Shown here piece by piece: positions 1 to 8,289 of a stretch of 64,000 bases of DNA. The notes beneath the pieces were generated by a model, which saw only the letters and a list, made by a program, of their open reading frames with translations, was not told the DNA's origin and did not search any database. Where the stretch lies: positions 1 through 64,000 of the forward strand of contig JAGZEK010000004.1 in NCBI GenBank assembly GCA_018368345.1. The letters run 5' to 3'. This DNA is from Collinsella sp. Lineage in GTDB: Bacteria > Actinomycetota > Coriobacteriia > Coriobacteriales > Coriobacteriaceae. Positions within the stretch are counted from its first letter, which is position 1, and every line of letters starts with the position of its first letter. A program made the position numbers and the translations under genes.

Positions 1-75
1 CTCGTCGCCGGGACGGTGCAGGCAGACCTTCCTGAGCTTGCCGATCTCGGAAGGCACGTGCAGACCTTTCGTCAT
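1..75 (-). CDS. arcA: Arginine deiminase, N-terminal fragment (cut by window edge)
   Basis: Only the first 25 codons are present, on the minus strand starting at 75. They read MTKGLHVPSEIGKLRKVCLH and continue RPGDE, which matches the highly conserved start of arginine deiminases (hxSEIGxLxxVxLHRPGxE). The enzyme hydrolyses arginine to citrulline and ammonia as the first step of the ADI pathway, which yields ATP through carbamate kinase. An AGGAGG ribosome binding site lies just upstream of the ATG. The catalytic residues lie outside the window. Identity rests on this short but distinctive N-terminus; the rest of the operon would lie to the left of position 1. Confidence 0.8.
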   Translation of the reverse strand, partial: MTKGLHVPSEIGKLRKVCLHRPGDE

Positions 76-587
76 GGCCTCCTACCTTTCTTTCGGGCCT
101 TACTGGCCGAATGTATCAGCGCCCCTCCGTATGGGACGCTGCTTGCTGACAGCTCTAGTTATATCCAAAAACCACCTGCAATTCCACCTCGCCCCCGAAC
201 GGTCAGCAAAGTGCGATGAACGGTATATCGCATATGATTCCCCCATGATGCACTTCGGTTCTCTAAAGCAGGTTTTCAAAGGTAAATGTTCTTTTTTCTA
301 AGGAATTAAGCTAGATTGCACAAATATTTTCATGTTTAGGAATTGCATAGCTAAAACGGTTTTCTGCATATATATGTCGTTTGTCCATGATTCAATTTGG
401 ATTCGATTATATTCAGCTCGCAATCATTCTTATTCATACATCCTCACCAGTTGAGTATGGATATAGATTGTTTCCAAACGAGTTGGACAGTTAGTTGCAT
501 GCCTTGGCAGCGTAAGAAGTAGGTAAAGATACCGTTCACGCGATACGTCCGTGCCAGCGGTCGACTAAATTGAGACAATAGTGAAAA
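76..587. promoter_or_regulatory. Divergent control region between arcA and ppk1
   Basis: This 512-base, AT-rich stretch has no credible gene. A plausible minus-strand promoter for arcA combines TTGAAT (about 388-393) with a TATATA block at 368-374. Upstream of it, at about 400-418 and 424-441, two sequences of the form TGAATAWAA... resemble half ARG boxes, as expected for ArgR control of an ADI operon. They are imperfect and I regard them as tentative. No strong promoter for ppk1 is obvious. Confidence 0.35.
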
Positions 588-626
588 GTGTTAGGCTACC
601 GTCCTCTGTGGGGACTGAACGGACAG

Positions 627-3206
627 ATGCATATGCCGAGCAAAATCGAAAAGAAGCAAGCCGCCGCAAAGCTGCGCAAACCGCCGCGCGACTTCTCGTA
701 CACGCAAAACCGAGAGCTTAGCTGGCTGCGCTTTGACAACCGCGTGCTTGACGAAGCCTTCGATGAGACCGTTCCGCTGTTCGAGCGTCTAAAGTTCGTG
801 TCGATTTTCGAGTCCAACCTCGACGAGTTTCTCATGGTGCGCGTGGGCGGCCTGTCCGATCTGGCAGAGCTCAAAAAACAACCTGTCGACAACAAGAGCA
901 ATATGACCGCCTCCGAACAGGTCGATGCTGTCATGGCCGAAATGCCCGGGCTCCTTACCCGCTGGGAGTCCATCTTCAAGAGCATCGAGGGCAAGCTCGA
1001 TACCTTGGGCGTTCACCGCGCGCGCGTCGATTCGCTCACGCCCGAGGAGCGCACCTTTGTCACCCGCTACTTCCAGGCCTACGTGTCGCCGGTCATCTCG
1101 CCGCTGGTGATCGACCCACGTCATCCCTTCCCCAACCTGCGCAACGGTGCACTCTACCTGGCTTGCGGCCTCGACGGCGTCACCGACGAGGAAAGCCTGC
1201 TGGGCCTCATCGAGATTCCCGCCTCGATGAACCGCGTGGTCGAGATCCCCTCGCCCACCGGCACCTACTCCTACATCCTGCTCGAGGACGTCATCCTCGC
1301 CTGTCTGGACAGCTGCTTTGGCTCCTATAAGCCGCTCGATCGCGCGCTCATCCGCGTCACCCGCAACGCCGACATCGATCCGGACGGCGAGGGCGTCGAG
1401 GAGGAAGAGGACTACCGCCAGCACATGAAGCGCATCCTCAAGAAGCGTTTGCGCCTGCAGCCGGTAGTGCTCGCCGTCTCGGGCTCGCTCGAGAAGGCGA
1501 CGCTCAAGACTATCCGCAAGGCGCTCGAGCTTTCGCGCCGCTCGGTCTTTACCTGCGATATCCCGCTCGACCTGGGCTACGTCTTTGGCATTGAGGGCAA
1601 AATTCCCGAGCATCTGCGCAACGAGCTGCTCTTTACGCCGTTTAAGCCACAGCCCAACCCCACCATCGACATGACCCGCTCCATCCGCGAGCAGGTGCTG
1701 CAGCACGACAAGCTGCTCTTTTATCCCTATGAGGCCATGAACCCGTTCTTGGACCTGGTGCACGAGGCCGCCTATGACCCCGAGTGCATCTCGCTGCGCA
1801 TCACACTCTACCGCGTGGCCAAGCAGAGCCGCCTGTGCGAGTCGCTGATCGATGCGGCCGAGAACGGCAAAGAGGTCACGGTGCTTATGGAGCTCCGCGC
1901 CCGCTTTGACGAGCAGAACAACATCGAGTGGGCCGAGCGTCTGGAAGAGGCCGGCTGCACCGTCATCTACGGTTCCGAGGGCTTTAAGTGCCACTCCAAG
2001 ATCTGCCAGCTCACCTATCGCGAGGGCATGGCGCTTACGCGCCTGACGCTTTTGGGCACCGGCAACTTTAACGAGAAGACGGCCAAGCTCTACAGCGACT
2101 TTATGCTCATGACCGCCCATCCCGGCATCGGCGAGGACGCCAACCTGTTCTTCCGCAACCTGTCGCTGGGCAACCTGCGCGGCGACTACCGCTTCCTGGG
2201 CGTGGCACCCGTGGGCCTCAAGCCGCTCATCATGCGCGGCTTGGACCGCGAGATTCAGCGCGCCCTCGCTGGCGAGCCCGCCCGCGTGTTCTTTAAGCTC
2301 AACTCGCTCACCGACCGCGAGGTCATCGACAAGATTGCCGAGGCATCGTGCGCTGGAGTCCGCGTGGACATGATCATCCGCGGCATTTCGTGCCTTAAGC
2401 CCGGCGTTCCGGGCAAGACCGAGAACGTGCATGTCCGCTCTATCGTCGGGCGCTTTTTGGAGCATGCCCGCGTTTACGCCTTTGGCGTGGACTCGGACAT
2501 GATCTACCTGAGCTCTGCCGACATGATGACGCGCAACACCGAGCACCGCGTGGAGATCGCCTTCCCCGTGCTCGACCCCACCTGCCGCGCTCTGGTGCAC
2601 GAGTACATGGGCATGCAGCTGCGAGACAACGTGAAGGCCCGCAGCCTGACGAGCGACGGCACCTGGGTTCCCGTGGAGCGCAAGGAGGGCGAGAAGCCCT
2701 TCAACTCGCAGGAAGCCCTGTTGGAGCGTGCCTATCGCAACGCCGAGGCCGCCGCGCAGCAGCGTGCGCAGGAGAAGGAACGTGTGGCCGAAGAAGCTAT
2801 TCAGGCCGAGGTTGAACATGGGGCAGCCGCCAAACCGGAAGCGGTTGCCGCTCCCCCGGTGAATGAGCCCGAGGCTGCCGCAGAGCCCGCCATGGAGAAA
2901 GCGCCCGAGCCCGCTACCGCGACTCCGGAGCCCGCCGCCGAGGCAAAGCCCGCCCCTGCTCCTGAGCCGCAGTCGGCCACTACCGAGGTTCAGAAGGTCC
3001 AGGCGACCGTCATTGAGCCCGAGCCCGCACCTGCACCTCAGCCCGAGCCGCAGGTCACCAAGCCCGCACCCGAGACGAGCGCCCGTCGCGATAAGCCCGC
3101 CGGCAAGGCCAAGGCCATCGAGCGCCATCGCCCCGGTCGCGTGCGCATGGGCTTGGGCCTGATCGGCCTGGGTCTTAAGACGCTCATTACCGGCAAGACG
3201 AAATAA
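627..3206 (+). CDS. ppk1: Polyphosphate kinase 1 with long Ala/Pro/Glu tail
   Basis: PPK1 reversibly transfers the ATP gamma-phosphate to polyphosphate. The N domain carries the family signature NRELSWLRFDNRVLDEA. The two catalytic histidines are recognisable in GFKCHSKICQL (phosphohistidine region) and FLEHARVYAFG. The core ends near residue 690 and is followed by about 165 extra residues: an Ala/Pro/Glu-rich low-complexity stretch and a basic C-terminal tail (RRDKPAGKAKAIERHRPGR, then a Gly/Leu segment). Family members are usually about 690-720 aa, so the tail is an addition. The start is uncertain: ATG at 627 or 633 or GTG at 588, none with a strong ribosome binding site; I chose 627 because the conserved domain begins soon after. 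It is followed by a terminator and appears to be monocistronic. Confidence 0.93.
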   Translation: MHMPSKIEKKQAAAKLRKPPRDFSYTQNRELSWLRFDNRVLDEAFDETVPLFERLKFVSIFESNLDEFLMVRVGGLSDLAELKKQPVDNKSNMTASEQVDAVMAEMPGLLTRWESIFKSIEGKLDTLGVHRARVDSLTPEERTFVTRYFQAYVSPVISPLVIDPRHPFPNLRNGALYLACGLDGVTDEESLLGLIEIPASMNRVVEIPSPTGTYSYILLEDVILACLDSCFGSYKPLDRALIRVTRNADIDPDGEGVEEEEDYRQHMKRILKKRLRLQPVVLAVSGSLEKATLKTIRKALELSRRSVFTCDIPLDLGYVFGIEGKIPEHLRNELLFTPFKPQPNPTIDMTRSIREQVLQHDKLLFYPYEAMNPFLDLVHEAAYDPECISLRITLYRVAKQSRLCESLIDAAENGKEVTVLMELRARFDEQNNIEWAERLEEAGCTVIYGSEGFKCHSKICQLTYREGMALTRLTLLGTGNFNEKTAKLYSDFMLMTAHPGIGEDANLFFRNLSLGNLRGDYRFLGVAPVGLKPLIMRGLDREIQRALAGEPARVFFKLNSLTDREVIDKIAEASCAGVRVDMIIRGISCLKPGVPGKTENVHVRSIVGRFLEHARVYAFGVDSDMIYLSSADMMTRNTEHRVEIAFPVLDPTCRALVHEYMGMQLRDNVKARSLTSDGTWVPVERKEGEKPFNSQEALLERAYRNAEAAAQQRAQEKERVAEEAIQAEVEHGAAAKPEAVAAPPVNEPEAAAEPAMEKAPEPATATPEPAAEAKPAPAPEPQSATTEVQKVQATVIEPEPAPAPQPEPQVTKPAPETSARRDKPAGKAKAIERHRPGRVRMGLGLIGLGLKTLITGKTK

Positions 3207-3230
3207 CCGTTTGTAGAAGCAGTTTGTAGA

Positions 3231-3274
3231 AGCGCCCCGCATTTGAGGAAAGCCTCGGATGCGGGGCGCTTTTC
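3231..3274 (+). terminator. Intrinsic terminator after ppk1
   Basis: A GC-rich stem (AGCGCCCCGCAT ... ATGCGGGGCGCT) is followed directly by TTTT. It lies 25 bases after the ppk1 stop and before the rlmD start. Confidence 0.85.
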
Positions 3275-3319
3275 CCTGCTACCATGGTGCGAACAACAAC
3301 ACGAATGACAGGCAGGGAT

Positions 3320-4633
3320 ATGAAGCTCACTATAGAATCGATGACCTACGGCGCCGACGGGCTGGCGCACGCCGACAACGGCAAGGCCGTCTTTGTGCAG
3401 GGCGCCGTGGCAGGCGACACCGTCGAGGCCGAGGTCGTACAGGACGGCAAGTCGTTCATGCGCGCCCACACCACCGAGATTCTGGAGCCAAGCCCCGATC
3501 GCATTCAGCCTCCCTGCCCCTTCGTGGGCATCTGCGGCGGCTGCTCGTGGGGCAATCTCTCGCGTACGGCACAGCTCGCCGCCAAGGAGCAAAACCTGCG
3601 CTCCACGCTCGAGCGCATCGGCAAGTTCGCTCCCGAGCAGGTCGATGAGCTGATACAGCCCATCCGCCACACCAAGGACGACTGGGGCTACCGCAATAAA
3701 ATCGAACTCGAGCCGACCGTTGTAAACGGCCGCGTGCGTCTTGGCATGCACGGCGTCGATCCCAGCAAGATCGTGACCGTCGATTCGTGCCCGCTGTTCG
3801 ACAAACGCTTCCCTAAGGCACTCAAATCTGTCGTCGGCGCACTCAACTATCTGAGCGGTAGCCACGACTTAGGCCTTGAGCGCGTGGGCATTCGCGCCTC
3901 GCGCCGCACCAAGGCGCTCGAGGTCGCACTCTGGACGCCCACGGGCTCTTTCCCACGCTCGCAGGTCTCGCGCGTACTGGCAGACGCCGCTCATCCCACG
4001 AGCATCGTGCGCGTGATGAGCAAGGGCGAGAAGAAGGCCCGCCGCGTCTCCAAGGTCGAGATGCTCGCCGGCGAGGGCTCGTGGACCGAGAATATCGCCG
4101 AGGGCCAAATGCGCCTTTCGGCCCCGTCGTTCTTCCAGGTCAACACCAAGGGTGCCGAGATTCTGATCGAACTTGTCATGGACGCGCTCGACCCTCAGGA
4201 AGACGAACTGGCTGTGGACCTATACTGCGGCGCCGGCACCTTTACCCTGCCGCTCGCCCGCCGCTGCGATTTTGTCGCCGCCGTTGAGGCCTATGGCCCT
4301 GCCGTGCGCGACCTGCGCCGCAACCTCGAGATCAATAAGCTCGATAATGTCGACGTCATTGGCGGCGACGCCGTGCGCGAGTTCCCCGATCAGGATGCCG
4401 ACGTTTTAGTGGTCGACCCGCCGCGCGCGGGCTTGGCACCCGAGGCCGTCGACCTCATCGCCAGCACAAGCGCCCGCGATGTCGCCTACGTGAGCTGCGA
4501 CCCGGCCACCCTGGCGCGCGATCTCAAACGCTTTGTCGAGGAGGGCACTTTCTCCCCCGTCAAGATCACGCCGGTCGACCTGTTCCCGCAAACCTTCCAC
4601 TGCGAAACCGTCGTCCACCTCAAGCGCAACTAG
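3320..4633 (+). CDS. rlmD: 23S rRNA (uracil-C5)-methyltransferase, RlmD/RumA family
   Basis: This SAM-dependent enzyme methylates C5 of uridine in rRNA or tRNA. Residues 1-60 form a TRAM RNA-binding domain (MKLTIESMTYGADGLAHAD). An iron-sulfur cysteine set follows (PPCPFVGICGGCSW, with a later SCPLFD). The Rossmann methyltransferase part has VDLYCGAGTFTLPLA for SAM binding and ends with the catalytic Cys motif YVSCDPATLARDL and a terminal Glu in HCETVVHLKR. The ATG at 3320 has an AGGCAGGG site upstream and starts exactly at the TRAM domain, so it is preferred over GTG at 3284. At 437 aa it has normal length. Whether the target is U1939, U747 or tRNA U54 cannot be decided here, so the symbol is a family-level choice. 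Confidence 0.88.
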   Translation: MKLTIESMTYGADGLAHADNGKAVFVQGAVAGDTVEAEVVQDGKSFMRAHTTEILEPSPDRIQPPCPFVGICGGCSWGNLSRTAQLAAKEQNLRSTLERIGKFAPEQVDELIQPIRHTKDDWGYRNKIELEPTVVNGRVRLGMHGVDPSKIVTVDSCPLFDKRFPKALKSVVGALNYLSGSHDLGLERVGIRASRRTKALEVALWTPTGSFPRSQVSRVLADAAHPTSIVRVMSKGEKKARRVSKVEMLAGEGSWTENIAEGQMRLSAPSFFQVNTKGAEILIELVMDALDPQEDELAVDLYCGAGTFTLPLARRCDFVAAVEAYGPAVRDLRRNLEINKLDNVDVIGGDAVREFPDQDADVLVVDPPRAGLAPEAVDLIASTSARDVAYVSCDPATLARDLKRFVEEGTFSPVKITPVDLFPQTFHCETVVHLKRN

Positions 4634-4647
4634 CTGATAATTTTTCT

Positions 4648-4701
4648 GGGATGGGGATTAGATAATCAATTTGTATCGAATGATTATCTAATCCCCATCC
4701 C
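4648..4701. repeat. Perfect 21-bp inverted repeat at convergent junction
   Basis: Arms 4648-4668 and 4681-4701 (GGGATGGGGATTAGATAATCA and its complement minus one end are identical in reverse) are separated by 12 bases. No T-tract follows on either strand. It sits 14 bases after the rlmD stop and before the IS remnant. It may block transcription from both sides, but the stem is longer than a usual terminator and partly AT-rich. Confidence 0.8.
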
Positions 4702-4707
4702 GAAATA

Positions 4708-5121
4708 GTACCGCCCCCTTATTTCTTGAACATTAGAAATGGGGGCTTCTTTATGGACGGGAGAGTCAGGCACGACGCCACGCTGAGAACTCTTGCAGCA
4801 GAGCTTTGCGACAGGGGGTACGGGCGCGCCGAAGGCCGGCGGGAGGCCGAAGGGTGCCCGGACCCGGCCGGGGCCGGCGGCGTGCGAGGGCAAGCTCATG
4901 CGACAGAGCTGCAGCCCGGGCGCCTGAAGGACGAGTTCTACAGGAACCGGACGTAGCGGAGCTTCGAGGAGTTCAAGCGGGACCCCGACGCCTACACCGT
5001 TCACCGGAACAAGAGGAGGCAGGTTAAGCAAAAGGGACTGACCCCGGAGGAGTTCCGGAATCAGTCCCCATGTGCGGCATAGGCCGCTAATTGACCCGTC
5101 TAAGTTTCGGGGGCAGTTCAT
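4708..5121 (+). mobile_element. Remnant of an IS3-family (IS150-like) insertion sequence
   Basis: The block contains the C-terminal end of an IS3-type transposase (next entry). Its edges look like degraded terminal inverted repeats: GTACCGCCCCCTT at about 4708 on the left, and GAACTGCCCCCGA reading inward from about 5121 on the right. Base composition is shifted, with a very GC-rich central part (4800-4920). The element is far shorter than an intact IS3 member (about 1.2-1.5 kb) and so is an internally deleted relic. Confidence 0.6.
4924..5082 (+). pseudogene. Transposase OrfB C-terminus (IS3 family), broken
   Basis: In one frame the sequence reads LKDEFYRNRT, stop, then RSFEEFKRDPDAYTVHRNKR and RQVKQKGLTPEEFRNQS before a natural stop at 5080-5082. 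This is the usual end of IS3/IS150 integrase-type transposases (FF..LKxE..., ...YN..R.Q..L.G.TP.EFR). The in-frame TAG at 4954-4956 replaces what is normally a Trp codon (TGG to TAG). The catalytic DDE core upstream is missing. It is therefore not functional. Confidence 0.7.
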
Positions 5122-5167
5122 TTCAGCACCGCCCGAGAAAGCTAAACGCCTTCTGGCAGGTTGTCCC

Positions 5168-5202
5168 GGACCGAGGGCGGCCACCTTGATCGCCCTCGGC
5201 CC
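5168..5202 (-). terminator. Possible stem-loop terminator of the PTS gene
   Basis: CCGAGGGCG (5171-5179) pairs with CGCCCTCGG (5191-5199) about 55 bases beyond the PTS stop on the minus strand. No clear T-run follows, so its role is uncertain. Confidence 0.35.
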
Positions 5203-5256
5203 TCACCCACCTCAACTGCTCCTCAATTACATAGAGCTGGTCGAAAAGGGCGCAAG

Positions 5257-6705
5257 CTAGCGGGCGCCTTCCTCGTCGTCGTTTGGCCGGTAGGTGATGA
5301 ACTCGATAACAAAGGCCAGGACGGCAGAGACGAGCGCGGCGATGATCGCGAAGATCATGTGGGAGATCCCGGCGCCACCAGGGGTCCCGTCGATGAAGTT
5401 GAGCAGGTTGAAGACACCGAGGCCGCCCGAGATGTACATGAGGGCGCCCGTCATTCCCACGATGGCGCCGCCCACGGCGGAGCTCAGGCATGCCACGACG
5501 AATGCGCGCTTGTTGGGGAGGGCGATGCCGTAGATGCCCGGCTCGGTGACGCCGAAGAAGAAGGCGGAGATCATCGCGGGAAGGGCGATGCCGCGGAAGC
5601 GCTCGTCCTTGTTTCTGAGGTACATGGCAAAGATGACCGCTCCGAGCGCGAATCCGTGGCCGATGGTGGCGGCGAGTACGCTGTCGTGGCCGAGGGTGTT
5701 CAGGTTCATGATGGAGATGGGGATGAGGCTCCAGTGGAAGCCGAAGATGACGAGGCACATCCACAGTCCGCCGACCAGGGCGCTGCCCAGGACGGAACCA
5801 ACCACGGGGAGCTGGAAGATGAACGAGAACGCCGCGCTCAGCAGGTTGGTGATGAGGGTGGCCACCGGGCCGATGACGAGGTAGCCCAAGACGATGGAGA
5901 CCGTCATCGTGGCGAGCGGGACGAGGAACATCTTGAGTGCAGTCGGCATCCAGCTCTTGAGCCAGCGCTCAAGGATAGAGCCGAACCACACCATGAGAAG
6001 GACGGGGATCACCGAGCTCACGTAGCCGGACACGGGCATGATGATGGGGAGCCCGAGGGCGGTGGCGTACCACGAGAACGTGCCGGCCACGCCGAGGTCG
6101 ATGCTGCCGAGCGCCTCACCCGAGGTCAGGGCGACCATCGTCGGGTAGAGGAGCGCCACGCCGATTGCCACGCCGGTGAACTCGTTCATGCGGAACTTGC
6201 GCGCGGCACTGAACGCCAGGGCGACGGGGAGGAAGTAGAAGAAGCCGTCAGCCACGGTGTAGAGCAGCGTGTAGAGGCCGTCGTTTGCAAAGGCCGGGAC
6301 GAAGTAGGTGATGAGGGCAAGCAGTCCCTTCATGATGCCTGCGGCGGCAAGCGGTCCCAGGATGGGCTGGAAGATGCCAGAGATGAGGTCGATGACGACG
6401 GAGGCAACGGTCTTATCGCCCTGGGGCTCGTCGTCGGCGCTTGCGCCGCCCGAGAAGTTGCCGGCCTCCAGGACCGCGTCGTAGACGTCCTCGACGATGT
6501 TACCCACGACCACCTGGTACTGGCCGTTGGCCTGGATGACCTGGATAACGCCCTTGAGGGCCTCGATCTTGGCAGTGTTGGCGCGGGACTCGTCCTTGAG
6601 CTTGAAGCGCACGCGCGTGATGCAGTGCGCGACGCTGGCGACGTTCTCGGCGCCGCCTACGTTCTCGAGTATGGATCTGGCCAGATCGTCGTATTTTTCA
6701 GCCAT
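5257..6705 (-). CDS. PTS beta-glucoside transporter, EIIBC subunit
   Basis: This membrane permease phosphorylates beta-glucosides during uptake. Residues 1-85 form an EIIB domain with the phospho-Cys at residue 28 (AHCITRVRF). From about 105 a polytopic EIIC domain follows (IISGIFQPILGPLAAAGIMKG, GVTEPGIYGI). The protein ends at 482 aa in a cytosolic RPNDDEEGAR tail with no EIIA domain, whereas BglF-type proteins are about 620 aa with EIIA fused. A separate EIIA must act in trans. AAGGAGAA lies just before the ATG. It is 31 bases downstream of the phospho-glucosidase gene, so the two are co-transcribed and the hydrolase cleaves the imported phosphosugar. Exact sugar is not determinable. Confidence 0.9.
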   Translation of the reverse strand: MAEKYDDLARSILENVGGAENVASVAHCITRVRFKLKDESRANTAKIEALKGVIQVIQANGQYQVVVGNIVEDVYDAVLEAGNFSGGASADDEPQGDKTVASVVIDLISGIFQPILGPLAAAGIMKGLLALITYFVPAFANDGLYTLLYTVADGFFYFLPVALAFSAARKFRMNEFTGVAIGVALLYPTMVALTSGEALGSIDLGVAGTFSWYATALGLPIIMPVSGYVSSVIPVLLMVWFGSILERWLKSWMPTALKMFLVPLATMTVSIVLGYLVIGPVATLITNLLSAAFSFIFQLPVVGSVLGSALVGGLWMCLVIFGFHWSLIPISIMNLNTLGHDSVLAATIGHGFALGAVIFAMYLRNKDERFRGIALPAMISAFFFGVTEPGIYGIALPNKRAFVVACLSSAVGGAIVGMTGALMYISGGLGVFNLLNFIDGTPGGAGISHMIFAIIAALVSAVLAFVIEFITYRPNDDEEGAR

Positions 6706-6736
6706 TATTTTCTCCTTAGCGATATTGCCCGGGCGG

Positions 6737-8167
6737 CTAGCCCAGGTCGCCTCCGTTGGTGGCGATGGCCTGTTGGTACCAGTAGAAGCTCTTCTTGCGC
6801 CTGCGCTCGAGCGTGCCGTTGCCCAGGTTGTCGCGGTCCACGTAGATGAAGCCGTAGCGCTTCTCCATCTCGCCGGAGCCCGCGCTCACGAGGTCGATCG
6901 GCCCCCAGGTGGTGTAGCCGAGCATCTCGACGCCGTCCTGCTCGATGGCGTCGCGCATGGCCTCGATGTGCTCGCGCAGGTAGGCGATGCGGTAGTCGTC
7001 CTCGATCGTGCCGTCGGGAAGCACCTCGTCATAGGCGCCGAGGCCGTTCTCCACCACAAAAAGCGGCTTCTGGTAGCGGTCCCAGAGGTCGTTGATCGTG
7101 ATGCGGAACCCCAGCGGGTCGATGACCCAGCCCCAGTCGCTCGTGCGCACGTAGGGGTTCTCCACGCCGGCGAAGGCGTTGCCCTCGGCGACGCCGCCCA
7201 CGGAATCGGGGTCGCCCGCGGTGCAGCGCGAGGAGTAGTAGCTAAACGAGATGAAGTCGACGGTGTTCTCCGCAAGGATGCGCTCGTCCTCGGCGGTCAT
7301 GCCCACGTCGATGCCCTCGCGCTCGAGCATCTTGAGCGCGTAGCCGGGGTAGCGCCCGCGCGCCTGCACGTCCACGAAGAAGAGGTCCTCCTGGTTTTTG
7401 ACCTGCGCCGCGCGGACGTCCTCGGGGCGGCAGGAGTAGGGGTAGTAGCTTCCCGCGGCGAGCATGCAGCCCACCTTGTTCTCCGGATCGACCTCGTGGG
7501 CGATCTTGGTGGCCCAGGCGCTCGCCACGAGCTCGTTGTGCGCGGCGCGGTACTCGGCCTCGCGGGCATTCTCCCCGGGCTCGAGGACGATGCCGGCACC
7601 CATGAAGGGACGGTGCAAGATCATGTTCATCTCGTTGAACGTGATCCACCAATGCACGAGGCCGCGGTAGCGGTTGAAGAGCACCGTCACGAGCCGCTTG
7701 TAGAGCTCAATAAGGGTGCGGTTTCGCCAGGCGCCGTACTTCTTGACGAGGTGGATGGGGCAGTCGAAGTGCGTGATGGTCACGAGGGGCTCGATCCCGT
7801 GCTCGCGGCAGCAGCGGAACACGTCCTCGTAGAAGGCGAGTCCGGTCTCGTTGGGCTCCTCCTCGTCGCCATTGGGGAAGATGCGGCTCCAGGCGATGGA
7901 GAGGCGAAAGACCTTAAAGCCCATCTCCGCGAAGAGGGCTATGTCCTCGCGGTAGTGGTGGTAGAAGTCGATGCCCGTCTGGGCCGGGTAGTAGTACCCG
8001 GGCTCAAAGTCGAGCATGCGCCTCAGGCCGCGGCTTACGTCGTTGCGCTCCGGCCCGTGTGGGATGACGTCGACGTTGGCAAGGCCGCGGCCGCCCTCGT
8101 CATAACCTCCCTCGCATTGGTTGGCGGCGGTGGCTCCTCCCCAAAGGAACCCTTTTGGAAATGGCAT
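6737..8167 (-). CDS. bglA: 6-phospho-beta-glucosidase, glycoside hydrolase family 1
   Basis: This enzyme hydrolyses the 6-phospho-beta-glucosides delivered by the adjacent PTS permease. The N-terminus FPKGFLWGGATAANQCEGGY is the GH1 entry motif. The acid/base glutamate is in WWITFNEMN and the nucleophile in FVVENGLGAYDE. The C-terminal SGEMEKRYGFIYVDRD carries the Ser/Lys/Tyr set typical of phosphate-recognising GH1 members, which supports a 6-phospho substrate over a free glucoside. Length (476 aa) is normal and GGAGGCACC precedes the ATG. It sits between the EamA permease and the PTS gene on the same strand. Confidence 0.93.
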   Translation of the reverse strand: MPFPKGFLWGGATAANQCEGGYDEGGRGLANVDVIPHGPERNDVSRGLRRMLDFEPGYYYPAQTGIDFYHHYREDIALFAEMGFKVFRLSIAWSRIFPNGDEEEPNETGLAFYEDVFRCCREHGIEPLVTITHFDCPIHLVKKYGAWRNRTLIELYKRLVTVLFNRYRGLVHWWITFNEMNMILHRPFMGAGIVLEPGENAREAEYRAAHNELVASAWATKIAHEVDPENKVGCMLAAGSYYPYSCRPEDVRAAQVKNQEDLFFVDVQARGRYPGYALKMLEREGIDVGMTAEDERILAENTVDFISFSYYSSRCTAGDPDSVGGVAEGNAFAGVENPYVRTSDWGWVIDPLGFRITINDLWDRYQKPLFVVENGLGAYDEVLPDGTIEDDYRIAYLREHIEAMRDAIEQDGVEMLGYTTWGPIDLVSAGSGEMEKRYGFIYVDRDNLGNGTLERRRKKSFYWYQQAIATNGGDLG

Positions 8168-8289
8168 GGTGCCTCCTTCTCTCTGGCGCCCCCATCTCTG
8201 CGGGGGACGCTTTATAACGTCCTTGCGGCCTCACGCGCCGGGCCCGTGGCCCTTTCCCTGATGCGCGCGGGCCGCCTGTGAAGGGGTGA

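Noticed and set aside
789..3242. Long open frame on the minus strand opposite ppk1
   Set aside because: It is the mirror of a strongly GC3-biased gene, with Leu/Gly/Val-rich composition and no domain. ppk1 on the plus strand is certain.
5257..6705. Truncated BglF lacking EIIA by mutation
   Set aside because: The frame ends with a normal hydrophilic tail and no EIIA remnant is visible downstream; EIIBC-only members are common.
5161..6849. Long plus-strand open frame opposite the PTS gene
   Set aside because: Composition of an antisense frame (Asp, Glu, Gly, His-rich) and no ribosome binding site.
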